Origin: a virus
Direction: 5' to 3' (one strand)
Length of the DNA: 30,015 nt
IMG/VR virus record: IMGVR_UViG_3300045051_001305
Span: 1-30,015 of that record
Shown here: positions 6,339 through 15,200 of the stretch, in pieces
Numbering within the stretch: position 1 is the stretch's first letter
Layout: every line of letters starts with the position of its first letter
Notes under the pieces: generated by a model
Seen by the model: the letters and a program-made list of their open reading frames with translations, nothing else
What the model was told of the DNA's origin: nothing
The model's database searches: none
Translations under genes and position numbers: made by a program

Positions 6339-8607
6339 TTTCTTCAACTTCCAGTCCGATAAAAACTGTTTGGTTTTCGGGTAAAAGAGTAAACGGTATA
6401 ACCTGCTCAACATACCCTGACTTTATTATTTGTATGTACACCTGATTTTCAACGCCGTAATGGATGTGCTGGAATGTTGCGTAGCCATTATTGTTGGACT
6501 CGGCGATCTCATCACCCATATCACCCGGGATTACTCCGTTGCGATCGTAGATGCTGATCTGTGCACCAACCAAATCGTTTCCGTTTTGACTTGCCAGTGT
6601 TAGAGTATATGTGTCAATAGGGTATTTATAGTTGATGTAGTCAACCGACGTCGTAAAATTTAGCAAATTCAAATAATCTGCGGCCGATTGACGCGTGTGC
6701 GTAATACGAATTTTGAGCGGAAAACCAGCGGACGGACTGACCGTTTCTGCCTGCATATTAGTTTCGGTTACAGCCGCCCAAGTGTTGCCGTTATCGAGCG
6801 AATACTCAACTGTAAAATATTGCGTGTTTGCCCCGTCGAGAGTTAAAACCCCAAGTAAACCTGTAACGCCAATAATGCGATGGGGCCAGGTGTAAACTAT
6901 CGAATCACCGGATGCACCTGGCATGTACATTGCTCCGGCCATATTAAAAGCAACAGTGCCGGATTTCGTTATATATTGGTAATCGCTCGTGTACGCTGTG
7001 AATAATAAGCCAATTAAGCCGCTGTTTGTAGCTACCCTCACTTCGTAAAAATGAGTATTCTGTGTCCAGCCAGGGTTTGTAGGTATCCCTGTAGGAGACA
7101 CGTCAACAGCTTTAAAAATGACATTTGCAGGGGTATATCCTGCCCCCCTGAATAATGGAAGTGTAAAACTATTAGATCTGACATTTTGTAGGACGATATT
7201 AGATTTAGAACCAGACCATAAAATATGATATGTTGACACGCTTCCTATGTACGCATCTTTGATAATTAAACCATCCACTGGTATACTACAAAATTGAGTA
7301 CCGATTGCTGCAATTGACGACTGATATATTTCACTAAAACCAGTAATAAGGTTTGCTATACTACTGTCGGACAAATGACCATCCGCAATAGCATATATAT
7401 TAATTAAGGTAGCGCCAACGTCTCCGGCATTATTGATAAATGATGTGTAATAATTTCCGTACAAATCGGCATGCGGCGAATCCGATATGCCTATATTTCT
7501 AAAAACTATGTTTTTACTCGTATCGATGTAGACCCTACAACCCACGATAAAACTGTCACTTATCTCAACACTACTACATGTGTTTAAATTGAGGGAGGCA
7601 TCATTGACACTATCTCGTTTTAACACAAAACATCTGGGGTTTTTTACTTGTCCGTCAAAAAGGTTCTGAAGATATAGGCTATAGGTACTGATTGAAGTAG
7701 TTATAATATTCTCAATCGTAAGATTCGGTATGACGTTAAAAGTCGCAGATGATGCTGTCGTATTTGAAGCATTTGCGCAAACGGTCAGATTCTTTATTTC
7801 CGCGTCACCGGCAAACGTTACATTTACGGGGATGTATGCCGCAACACCATCCGTTTTTAAAGCTTTTACATTGTTAACATTTAGAAAGTATCCAGACAGG
7901 TATAACCCAGACAAATCTATGTCGCCACCTGGGGAAAAGTCAGCCTCATAATTGTCAGCAGCAGTTGCATAATTTTGTATTGTTGTTGCGTTACTTTTAG
8001 TTCCCCATAGTGTGCTATACACACGCACACGTGCACCCATGGGCACTACATTGCCGCCATGCCCTGCCGTACCCGCCCCTCCATCACCAAAAGTTATTAC
8101 ACCAGTAGTATTATTATATTTAAACCAGTTTCCGAGTTCACCCACCCCCACGTCGCTAAATAAAAGTGTGTCAATATTTACAAATCTGGTATAGGTATTA
8201 GTGCCATTTCCTGTTTCAACTTGCACTTCAGCGGGAATATCCAGTGGGTCGAATCCAGCAGCTGTCCAACCACTAGTAGTTTGCGACGCGCTACCGTCCC
8301 CTGTATATATAGTTAAGAAATGCTTTTTTACCGTTAATTTAGAACCGTTTCTTGCTTGCATTGTTTGCTGGGCAGGCCCATAATGGCGTAGTGCAGATGT
8401 CCCGTTATTGTCATATACTACTTCACCAAAACCAGATGTAGATATTACTCTAATACCAAGGTCAACATTAGTGGGTGTATACTGTATCGGATCTACAGTG
8501 AGTACAGCACCACTATTAACTGTAATACTATCTCCAAATACGAGGCCAGCCCAGTTATATTCCGGCCCACCCCAATAACAGTTTTGCGTCACAGTTATTG
8601 ATGCCAT
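6331..8607 (-). CDS. Tail fibre or spike-like protein with parallel beta-helix body, 758 aa
   Basis: The protein starts MASITVTQNCYWGGPEYNW and continues with many short strands rich in N, S, T, V and I, such as LTIENIITTSISTYSLYLQN and DSFIVGCRVYIDTSKNIVF. These are typical of right-handed beta-helix spikes. Near residues 560-665 there is a discoidin-like stretch ending in KIRITHTR. The last 90 residues (YTLTLASQNGNDLVGAQISI onward) look like a carboxypeptidase-regulatory Ig-like fold. No catalytic residues for a depolymerase can be pointed out. It probably binds the host surface. It follows the small membrane protein gene directly and is coupled to the 113-aa gene after it. Confidence 0.7.
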   Translation of the reverse strand: MASITVTQNCYWGGPEYNWAGLVFGDSITVNSGAVLTVDPIQYTPTNVDLGIRVISTSGFGEVVYDNNGTSALRHYGPAQQTMQARNGSKLTVKKHFLTIYTGDGSASQTTSGWTAAGFDPLDIPAEVQVETGNGTNTYTRFVNIDTLLFSDVGVGELGNWFKYNNTTGVITFGDGGAGTAGHGGNVVPMGARVRVYSTLWGTKSNATTIQNYATAADNYEADFSPGGDIDLSGLYLSGYFLNVNNVKALKTDGVAAYIPVNVTFAGDAEIKNLTVCANASNTTASSATFNVIPNLTIENIITTSISTYSLYLQNLFDGQVKNPRCFVLKRDSVNDASLNLNTCSSVEISDSFIVGCRVYIDTSKNIVFRNIGISDSPHADLYGNYYTSFINNAGDVGATLINIYAIADGHLSDSSIANLITGFSEIYQSSIAAIGTQFCSIPVDGLIIKDAYIGSVSTYHILWSGSKSNIVLQNVRSNSFTLPLFRGAGYTPANVIFKAVDVSPTGIPTNPGWTQNTHFYEVRVATNSGLIGLLFTAYTSDYQYITKSGTVAFNMAGAMYMPGASGDSIVYTWPHRIIGVTGLLGVLTLDGANTQYFTVEYSLDNGNTWAAVTETNMQAETVSPSAGFPLKIRITHTRQSAADYLNLLNFTTSVDYINYKYPIDTYTLTLASQNGNDLVGAQISIYDRNGVIPGDMGDEIAESNNNGYATFQHIHYGVENQVYIQIIKSGYVEQVIPFTLLPENQTVFIGLEVEENE

Positions 8608-8928
8608 TTACTTTTTCACCCCCTTCAAACTACCAATTGCCCCTTCGTGGTCTCTCAATACCCGGAAAACCTCTCTGATGTCATTTTCCAGATTGTCAAA
8701 CCTCTCTTTCATGTATTCCATACCACTCACTATTGTTGGTATTTGCTTTACATTTGCAATGACCTCTTTGTGGTTATCGCATGAAGAGCGAGGAACGCGC
8801 AAAACCTTCTGCTCTGCGCTTTTTGGCTTCTTGATCTTGTTCAAATAAAATCCACTGGCGCCACTGGCAACCGCGATAGATACTCCAGAAATTATTTGTA
8901 TCACTGCATCGATATTTTCGGGTGTCAT
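8608..8928 (-). CDS. Small membrane-anchored coiled-coil protein, 106 aa
   Basis: One hydrophobic segment (about residues 8-28, VIQIISGVSIAVASGASGFY) is followed by a basic KIKKPK and then a charged helical region, with MEYMKERFDNLENDIREVF as a likely coiled coil. This is the outline of an inner-membrane protein with a soluble helix, similar to Rz-type i-spanins or accessory holins. It stands alone between fibre genes, about 5 kb from the holin-lysozyme pair, and no Rz1 partner is seen nested in it. AAGGAA precedes the ATG. The lysis role is a guess. Confidence 0.6.
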   Translation of the reverse strand: MTPENIDAVIQIISGVSIAVASGASGFYLNKIKKPKSAEQKVLRVPRSSCDNHKEVIANVKQIPTIVSGMEYMKERFDNLENDIREVFRVLRDHEGAIGSLKGVKK

Positions 8929-8951
8929 TTGTGTTTTCCTTATGGTTATCG

Positions 8952-9596
8952 TTACCAGTTTGCTACAACATATGTCAGATCGAGGTCATACATACCTTTA
9001 CTGCCCGATTCTGGGAATGTCAGCAAATCAAACCCAGCATCTGCATTTTGTAAAAATATATTTATTGACCCATCGGGAGCAATCAGCGCATTCCCGATGC
9101 GGAACGCCGTACCGGACTGAACTGTAACAGCTGCACGAGTACCATTAACTGGGCGATATCCTTCAGGTATCGCCCCAGCAGGTGCGTTCAAAGAGGCCTG
9201 GTTAGATTCACCAGTAAACCCAGGTATCAGCAGTCTAACGATTGTACGTAACACATTGCTGCCAGGAGTAGTTAACGAAGGGATCGTTATTATCTCGCTT
9301 TTGAATGCTATACATTGACTGGATGGGTTATTTGAGAAACCAGCCCAAAGCACATCAAACTCAACAACAGAGGCCCACTGGTTTAATTGAGATAGATTGC
9401 CCGTCACATTATTGTTTAATGACAGCAGACCTGTCACATGGTTTGCTAAATCAATCTTTGCGCAATGCCCATCTTCGTCAACGTCATCATGTTTGTGTCC
9501 TCCAAGAGTATTAAATATCAAATTCATGAATGCGGCCAACACTCTCGTGCCTCTGCCGCCGTTAGTTCCGTTGTCAACAAACTGTGTTTTTGGCAT
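8952..9596 (-). CDS. Short tail fibre-like protein, 214 aa
   Basis: The N-terminus (NGTNGGRGTRVLAAFMNLIF) is followed by the histidine-rich motif GGHKHDDVDEDGHCAKIDL at about residues 32-50. That motif is common in phage fibre shafts where His/Asp residues bind metal along a trimer. A short linker with LSLNNNVTGNLSQLNQW leads to a C-terminal beta domain (about 80-214) with RPVNGTRAAV and RIGNALIAPDGSINIFL, resembling a small receptor-binding or tip domain. It comes right after the gp48 homologue, where Mu-like phages carry their first fibre gene. GGAG lies six bases before the ATG. Confidence 0.72.
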   Translation of the reverse strand: MPKTQFVDNGTNGGRGTRVLAAFMNLIFNTLGGHKHDDVDEDGHCAKIDLANHVTGLLSLNNNVTGNLSQLNQWASVVEFDVLWAGFSNNPSSQCIAFKSEIITIPSLTTPGSNVLRTIVRLLIPGFTGESNQASLNAPAGAIPEGYRPVNGTRAAVTVQSGTAFRIGNALIAPDGSINIFLQNADAGFDLLTFPESGSKGMYDLDLTYVVANW

Positions 9597-9598
9597 AA

Positions 9599-10150
9599 TT
9601 ACTCCGTATAAATAAATTCAAATGATACGTTTGTGTGTTTCAACCAATTAAACGCTCTTTCCAAGCGAGCTCCGCCAGTGGCAGGTCCATTTACGTATAC
9701 TAACACTACATTATTATCTGCACCTTCTCCTAAATATTCACCACAACAAGAGACACCACATTCAAAATATCCGGTCGTACTGTCATCTATGTTGGTAACT
9801 ACATACCCCAACCTAAGAGCGAGATTGATATAGTAGTTCTTATTTGGGATAATAACAACACCATCAAAGGTGTACAACGACTGTATTTGAGCCCGACGAA
9901 TCGCAATATCTGATGTTTCATCAAGCACTGCATTCGGTAAGCCGTACTCTGTTTCCCACTCCGGTAAGAGCTCCTGGACCGTCGAAGGAAAAAAGTTTGT
10001 TATCAATTGTTCTACCTGCTGATGTATTCTATAGAATTCCTCCGCAATGCCCTCAACGAGATTGCTCAAACCGTTTCCAAGGCTAACCATCCATGCCTTC
10101 CCAGGAGGTAACAGTTTAGTTATGCAGTGCTGTATGTCTGTTTTTGTCAT
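9599..10150 (-). CDS. Baseplate wedge protein, Mu gp48 / YmfQ-like (DUF2313)
   Basis: The 183-aa protein shows the family's N-terminal pattern: LLPPGKAWMVSLGNGLSNLV, then helical EEFYRIHQQVEQLI, then FPSTVQELLPEWETEYGLP. It joins the outer baseplate to the fibres in Mu-type tails. A later SCCGEYLGEG segment holds the cysteine/glycine-rich part, and the C-terminus has FNWLKHTN. It overlaps the gp47 gene by four bases (ATGA) and is followed by the first fibre gene, the expected Mu arrangement. Confidence 0.88.
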   Translation of the reverse strand: MTKTDIQHCITKLLPPGKAWMVSLGNGLSNLVEGIAEEFYRIHQQVEQLITNFFPSTVQELLPEWETEYGLPNAVLDETSDIAIRRAQIQSLYTFDGVVIIPNKNYYINLALRLGYVVTNIDDSTTGYFECGVSCCGEYLGEGADNNVVLVYVNGPATGGARLERAFNWLKHTNVSFEFIYTE

Positions 10151-11250
10151 GATCGTAACCCGTAGTGCATATCGTTTTCATCAAAAACAGCAAGCTCTCC
10201 AGCACCCACAGTAACATCATCCATTGCACCAGGATTCCCATCAACCCAGATGGCTACTACTTCATCATCGGCAGATCCGGAGGCATATGCTACAGTCTCT
10301 CTAATGTCTGACAGCAGCAGTGTGCCCCCAGCCTCAGCCTTCAGTATAAACAAGTTTGCAAGCGCATTGTTTATTGCCTGCTGTAATGGCGTTGTGAGGG
10401 GGTTTAGCAAAATAGTAAACCCAACATACCTGAGAGTGGGTGCAACGATGTTAGGGTGTTGGGTAATCGGACGCTGCGCATTCAACCAGGCATCCATTGT
10501 CGCAATATCGGTTGAAGTTGGTGCAACATTTTCACGATCGTCAAATACAAACATACATACGACGGAGTTTAAACCAGCCGCACCAGGTGAAGCCCAGACC
10601 CTCGTCGGTGTCAATGACGGGCAATCTCTCATCCAGTCTTCCCAGTCCTCATCTTTCCCGCCCATTGATATCCGTTGTTTTTTACGTAAAATGCGGCTCT
10701 TCCAGGAGTTTTCCGCCTCAATGTCAACTCCGCCTGTTATCCCACCAGCCTGCACCGTTCCCGTTGAATTAACACCGGGGATTTCACTATCTATTACAAT
10801 ACTGCTTCCTGCTGACAAGTTGCCTTTTGCTCCGGATTCGACGGCAACAACAGTACATATTGCCGTCAATGCAATACCGATTTCTACCGATGATACAACT
10901 CGGTATTGCACTCCATTGTCACCAGTACATTCTGTCTGTTCGAGGATTATTGATCCCTCAAGGCCAGTAAACTGTATTGTTCCTCTTGCGTATGTAGGAG
11001 CTTTGCGAGGTACATTGTTTTCCTTCGCATGTATCTGCAAGTACTCTGTCGTTTGACACGTCGAAACAAGTAGCTCCTTCGCAACATTATCGATGTACCC
11101 GTAAATTAAATGAGCGATCGCCCCAATCGTTTTCCCAATAATTTTTACTACCTGTTTACGCAAAACGGTAGCATTGCGAGATAGTGATGTAATCATATCC
11201 CGCTGCGCTCGCTGTATTAAATCTTGTAACGTTGGACGTGGTAGTGGCAC
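10147..11250 (-). CDS. Baseplate J-like protein, Mu gp47 homologue
   Basis: This 367-aa protein is the wedge component that surrounds the hub of contractile tails (baseplate J family, related to P2 gpJ and T4 gp6). Clear landmarks are PTLQDLIQRAQRDM at the N-terminus, YIDNVAKELLVSTCQTTEYLQIHA (about 52-75) with the conserved helix before PRKAPTYARGTI, and a central WKSRILRKKQR followed by a D-W-x-x-W segment. The C-terminal part has the usual DDVTVGAGELAVFDENDM. The start is GTG with AGGAG six bases upstream. It lies between the gp46 and gp48 homologues. Confidence 0.92.
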   Translation of the reverse strand: MPLPRPTLQDLIQRAQRDMITSLSRNATVLRKQVVKIIGKTIGAIAHLIYGYIDNVAKELLVSTCQTTEYLQIHAKENNVPRKAPTYARGTIQFTGLEGSIILEQTECTGDNGVQYRVVSSVEIGIALTAICTVVAVESGAKGNLSAGSSIVIDSEIPGVNSTGTVQAGGITGGVDIEAENSWKSRILRKKQRISMGGKDEDWEDWMRDCPSLTPTRVWASPGAAGLNSVVCMFVFDDRENVAPTSTDIATMDAWLNAQRPITQHPNIVAPTLRYVGFTILLNPLTTPLQQAINNALANLFILKAEAGGTLLLSDIRETVAYASGSADDEVVAIWVDGNPGAMDDVTVGAGELAVFDENDMHYGLRS

Positions 11251-11263
11251 GACAATCTCCTGC

Positions 11264-11686
11264 TTAAAAACTTATTTCGCCAATGTTAGTATTATTTTTG
11301 AGTATGGCAATTTTTGTAATAATCGCATCTTGGTTAACTGCGGATCGCTCTGCAGTTACCTCTATAGAGTCTGCGATCCGATCTGTTACTAACCATTGAA
11401 GAGCCTCGTTGCAAAAATTTTTTCTATCTTCAATTGTTTTTTGATTCAACCTGGTTCGTTCCTGCGTCCATAAAAGAGATCCTGTTTCGCTGCCATCATC
11501 AGTCATAACATCACCCCAGTACCCTCTCCTATCGGCAGTGAACGGTATGGATTCCGGCAACCTGGCATCCGAAAAAAGCGATATAATGACCGCAGTTTTA
11601 AGCGTCGGATCCAGGGCAATGTCACCATCTTCGATGACAATGTCCCCATAAATACCAAAATCAATTTTTATATCGCTGAATGTCAT
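11264..11686 (-). CDS. Mu gp46-like baseplate protein (GP46 family)
   Basis: The 140-aa product has the family's features: a strand-rich start (DIKIDFGIYGDIVIEDGDIA), then TAVIISLFSDAR, then RRGYWGD at about residues 53-59, and a SLLWTQERTR helix. It ends with a beta hairpin ITKIAILKNNT. In Mu-type baseplates it is the lysozyme-free counterpart of T4 gp25, connecting the wedges to the sheath. It is directly followed by gp47 and gp48. Upstream, where gp45 would be expected, there are instead the 166-aa gene and the long fibre. Confidence 0.88.
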   Translation of the reverse strand: MTFSDIKIDFGIYGDIVIEDGDIALDPTLKTAVIISLFSDARLPESIPFTADRRGYWGDVMTDDGSETGSLLWTQERTRLNQKTIEDRKNFCNEALQWLVTDRIADSIEVTAERSAVNQDAIITKIAILKNNTNIGEISF

Positions 11687-11701
11687 GTTCTTTTATGGCT
11701 T

Positions 11702-12202
11702 TTACTTTTTTGGTTTTGCTGTTTGTTCTGCTGTCACAGCGTTTTCTTTGAAAAATGGCTGGATTGTCATAATGTACTTCAGTTCAATCGATCCTTTACC
11801 ACGTATAGTCAATTCCCCTGTCGCAGTTTTTCTGTCTATGGGAGTTATATTCTTCACAACCACTTCTTTTTCAAGTTGTTCGTTTATTGCATCAATGCGA
11901 TCGAATTCTTTCTCCCTGACATCAATATTACTTGCATCAATTTTGTCCAACTCTTCTTTCAACTTGTCAGGGTTGCTTGCAAAACTGTTCTTTGCAGTTT
12001 CAATGGCCCGCTGATATTTTTTAAAATCAACTGATTGCTTATTAAGCATTTTAAAAGATTCTACGATCGGATTCAGCTGGTTTTTATTGTGGACCAAAGC
12101 TTCAGTTATCTCAAAGCCACTGAACTCAAGATTTACTTTGTCAGAATTTTCCATTACTGCGTGGATTTCAAGAGCTTTTCTCGTAGTCATTTTCAGTTCC
12201 AT
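11702..12202 (-). CDS. Unrecognised helical protein, 166 aa, inserted in the baseplate cluster
   Basis: GGAGGT lies six to seven bases before ATG 12202, a strong binding site, so the start is well supported. The protein has about 45 residues of mixed structure (MTTRKALEIHAV, VNLEFSGFEITEALVHNKNQ), then a long charged helix with FKKYQRAIETAKNSF and KLKEELDKID, then a short basic tail. It contains no enzymatic motif, and I do not recognise a family with certainty; it faintly recalls small phage proteins of DUF1617 type. It is preceded by a 58-base gap with its own inverted repeat and a TATAAT box, unlike the overlapping neighbours. Together with the upstream fibre it separates gp45 from gp46. 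Confidence 0.6.
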   Translation of the reverse strand: MELKMTTRKALEIHAVMENSDKVNLEFSGFEITEALVHNKNQLNPIVESFKMLNKQSVDFKKYQRAIETAKNSFASNPDKLKEELDKIDASNIDVREKEFDRIDAINEQLEKEVVVKNITPIDRKTATGELTIRGKGSIELKYIMTIQPFFKENAVTAEQTAKPKK

Positions 12203-12214
12203 GCTACTACCTCC

Positions 12215-12239
12215 ATTACTGTATTTAATCTACAGTAAT
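12215..12239. repeat. Perfect 9-bp inverted repeat before the 166-aa gene
   Basis: ATTACTGTA (12215-12223) and TACAGTAAT (12231-12239) form a perfect 9-bp palindrome around a 7-nt loop. It lies between a possible -10 box and the ribosome binding site of the following gene. It could be an operator or an mRNA hairpin. No U-tract follows, so a terminator is unlikely. Confidence 0.5.
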
Positions 12240-12259
12240 CTAAAATGTTTATAAAAAAT

Positions 12260-12265
12260 ATTATA
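12260..12265 (-). promoter_or_regulatory. Possible -10 box (TATAAT) upstream of the 166-aa gene
   Basis: A perfect TATAAT on the - strand overlaps the stop codon of the long fibre gene. No good TTGACA-like -35 is found at 16-18 bp, so this is at best a weak or activator-dependent promoter and may be chance in an AT-rich gap. It would read into the 166-aa gene and gp46-gp48. Confidence 0.25.
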
Positions 12266-15200
12266 GGCTATTGTATATGTATGTTACGCAAAAACCTATA
12301 ACGCCATTACTACCTGCAGGAAATGATGCCCCTCCAGCAGGTCTTATGGTAAAGTACGTGTTGTTGCTTTCCATATCTAAATACCCATACGTACTTGCAC
12401 CGTTAAGCCAAATCTCTATCAGAAAAGTACGCGATGTCGAGGGCACCAAATCAGAGGGTATTCCCCTGATTGACATCGCCCCGCTTACAGTAGTTATGGC
12501 AGAGAAACCTGGGCAGCTAAAGGTAATCAAATTTCCCTGTCTGGCAGCAACTGCCTGACAAGAGTTATAGTCTGTAGACCCTACCCTTAATGTGACAGTA
12601 AAACCCGTTGTGGTCATGTGAGAATGATTACCCTCACTTACCGTTCCAGCTGATGTACCAAAGTTTTTGTTAAACGCCGTATTTTTTGTAAATGCAGGTT
12701 CGTATTGTGCGTGGGGGTTTCCTGTTGACCCGTGGTTTCCGGTATGTAAAACATTGTATAGCGTAGCACTCAAATGATCTCTAACAGCTAAATTCATTCC
12801 TCCAGTATAAACTAATGACATAGCATCCTGCCCGGCTCTATGGAATCCAATCAATGGGTATCTTCCAGGTGTATTTATGTCATATGTTGTTCGAAGTTCT
12901 AAATTGCCAGCATTGTATCCAGTACTTCCAGATTCGTAATGTGCTAACAACCGCCCCGCAGACACATTCCCTGCTGTATCGATTGTAACACGATCAACGC
13001 CGTTATAATTAAAAACAAAATTATAGTTTAATGCAGCAGGAGAACGCCATAAACCCCACTGGCCAACTCCAGTACCTGAATCTCCCGCAACGGCACCAAA
13101 CATTATCGTAGAGTACCCGCCATCACTTGCATACATACGGATATTCTCATTATAATTAATGCCACCGATGAACTTTACTCTTGCATTTACAAAATTTACT
13201 GTGCCATTTACATCCAAAGTGTATGCTGGTGCAATATTATTTATTCCAGTAAACCCTGTATCAGTAATGCGTAGGCGACTGGTAAAGGTTTGAACTGCTC
13301 CTGCTGCGACACTTGAGGCATTCATAAAATCAATATGACCCTGACCTAAATTAATCAATGAAGCGTTGCCCGTTCCTATTGCTCTGCTATTAGCCCCATC
13401 ATAATAGGTGTTCTGTTGAATTCCTATATGACCGTAACATGTTCCACCAGTAAATCCCATATCATTAGATGTTCCATAAACAGCTCCATAACCTCTCAAA
13501 TCAAGAAATGAATAATTGGAATGCCATGCATAAGCGGCCGCAGAGTTCATACGTATATTGCCAGACATGTCAACCTTGAATCTAACAACATGACTGTGTA
13601 ATGCACCAGCAACAGCACTTCCTGCTACATTAAATTCTAATCCGGTATCAGCAAAGCTAAGTATTGAACCCACACCGTCATACATTGCATGCCAACCACT
13701 ATCAGTACTATAATAGCTATTATGTGATAGCCACATGCTGCCGTAATTCGAAGGAAGACCCGCAACTTGACCCATTATTACCGCAGAATTACCAATACGT
13801 ATAGTGCGATAATTAGTATTTGTAGTCATATGTGCAGCAGACAATGTTAAATTACGCCCAATGGAAGCATCTCCAACATTATTAATTGCAAACATATCAA
13901 CAAGTGTGGAACCATTGCAATACGCTGTGTGCCAATAAAAATTATTAGCATCATTTGATGGGACGGTTACACCCGTTTCCCACCATGTTGAGCCGTTTAC
14001 AGCAGCAGCATAGCGTACGCCCGAATATCCTGTTTGATTCCCGGCTTTATTATCTGATCGATAACCCACGTGCGGGTTGTCGATCATTACTATGGCAACA
14101 CTACCATCCCCAGATAAAGTTGGGTAATTAAAGCCATTTCCCCAAGAATTCTTAAGGGATAAAACACCAATACCGTTTGGTATACCAAGATTATCTGCGC
14201 TTTGTCCGAAATAAATGCCCTTGCCAATCCTCACTTGTTTGTTGTTATAATGATTGATGTATACATCAAATCCATTTTTGCTATCAATGTGCAAATTTCC
14301 ATTACTTACTTGCATCCTTGCCGATGTAAAATCAGTAGAGGTCCATCCACCAATTTTTAAATATTCTCCATATGTAGCATTAGGCCCAATAGTGAAAGAA
14401 GACGTATTCCCTGAATTTATTCCTGTTTGTATCTCATACCGATTAATTGACACCGATTTTATATCATCAACATAATAATCAAATCGTCCATTATGTGCAA
14501 CATCTGATGCATGGAATTGCATATCGTAATCAGGGCCAGTACTGATACCCCATATATTACCAGCACCATCATTCCAAAATTCTATAATACATTTATCTTT
14601 GGTGTATCCATTACTGCACGTTAAGTCAAATGATAATTTTGTGGGTGTGGCAGACTGCGTGGGAGTTGATACAGTTCCAAGTTTTACACCATTAGGAATA
14701 TTTTGTAATAAAGAATTATTAAGTGTTTCATTAATAGTGTAATATGGAATGAAATTCTGAGTTAATCCACCAAACACAGATGATAGTTTAGCATAGACTG
14801 TACTATGGTCATGATCACTTCTAGCAATTGTTGTAGCAGAACCTGTTCCATCAAAAGTATACTTAGTAAAAGTATCATTCCCAGTTTGATAAATAAATCC
14901 TACATTGGAATTTAATCCTGCTAATGCAGTCAATGTATTATCAGCAGGTTGAGCACCAACATCAGTATAAGTCAACCCATGCGCAGTAAACCCGAACTCT
15001 GTGGCAGAAATAGCTTTGAGGAAATGTCCCGTCGTTAAACCGGATACCGTATGCGTCGCACTTACCAAACCGTGAGCTGTTGGTGCCCTGGTATCGCTCA
15101 ATCTGCTATCATTTCCTTGACACGCCGTCCCCGCTGTGGTACCATATGCAACAGCTGCTGTCACCGCAGCAGCGCCATTATAAGAGGTCCCTGTTAACCC

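Noticed and set aside
5997-6413. Longer version of the 113-aa gene beginning at 6413
   Set aside because: The extra 25 codons lie inside the end of the 758-aa fibre gene and lack a binding site; the ATG at 6338 gives the usual short stop/start overlap.
10250-11056. A 268-codon open frame on the + strand opposite the gp47 gene
   Set aside because: It is the mirror of a well-supported baseplate J gene, its composition is low-complexity Ser/Pro/Ala typical of antisense frames, and it has no family pattern.
14041-14100. Short palindromes near ACCCACGTGCGGGTTGTCG in the fibre gene, considered as a regulatory site
   Set aside because: They lie deep in coding sequence of a long fibre without neighbouring promoter or start signals and are short enough to be chance.
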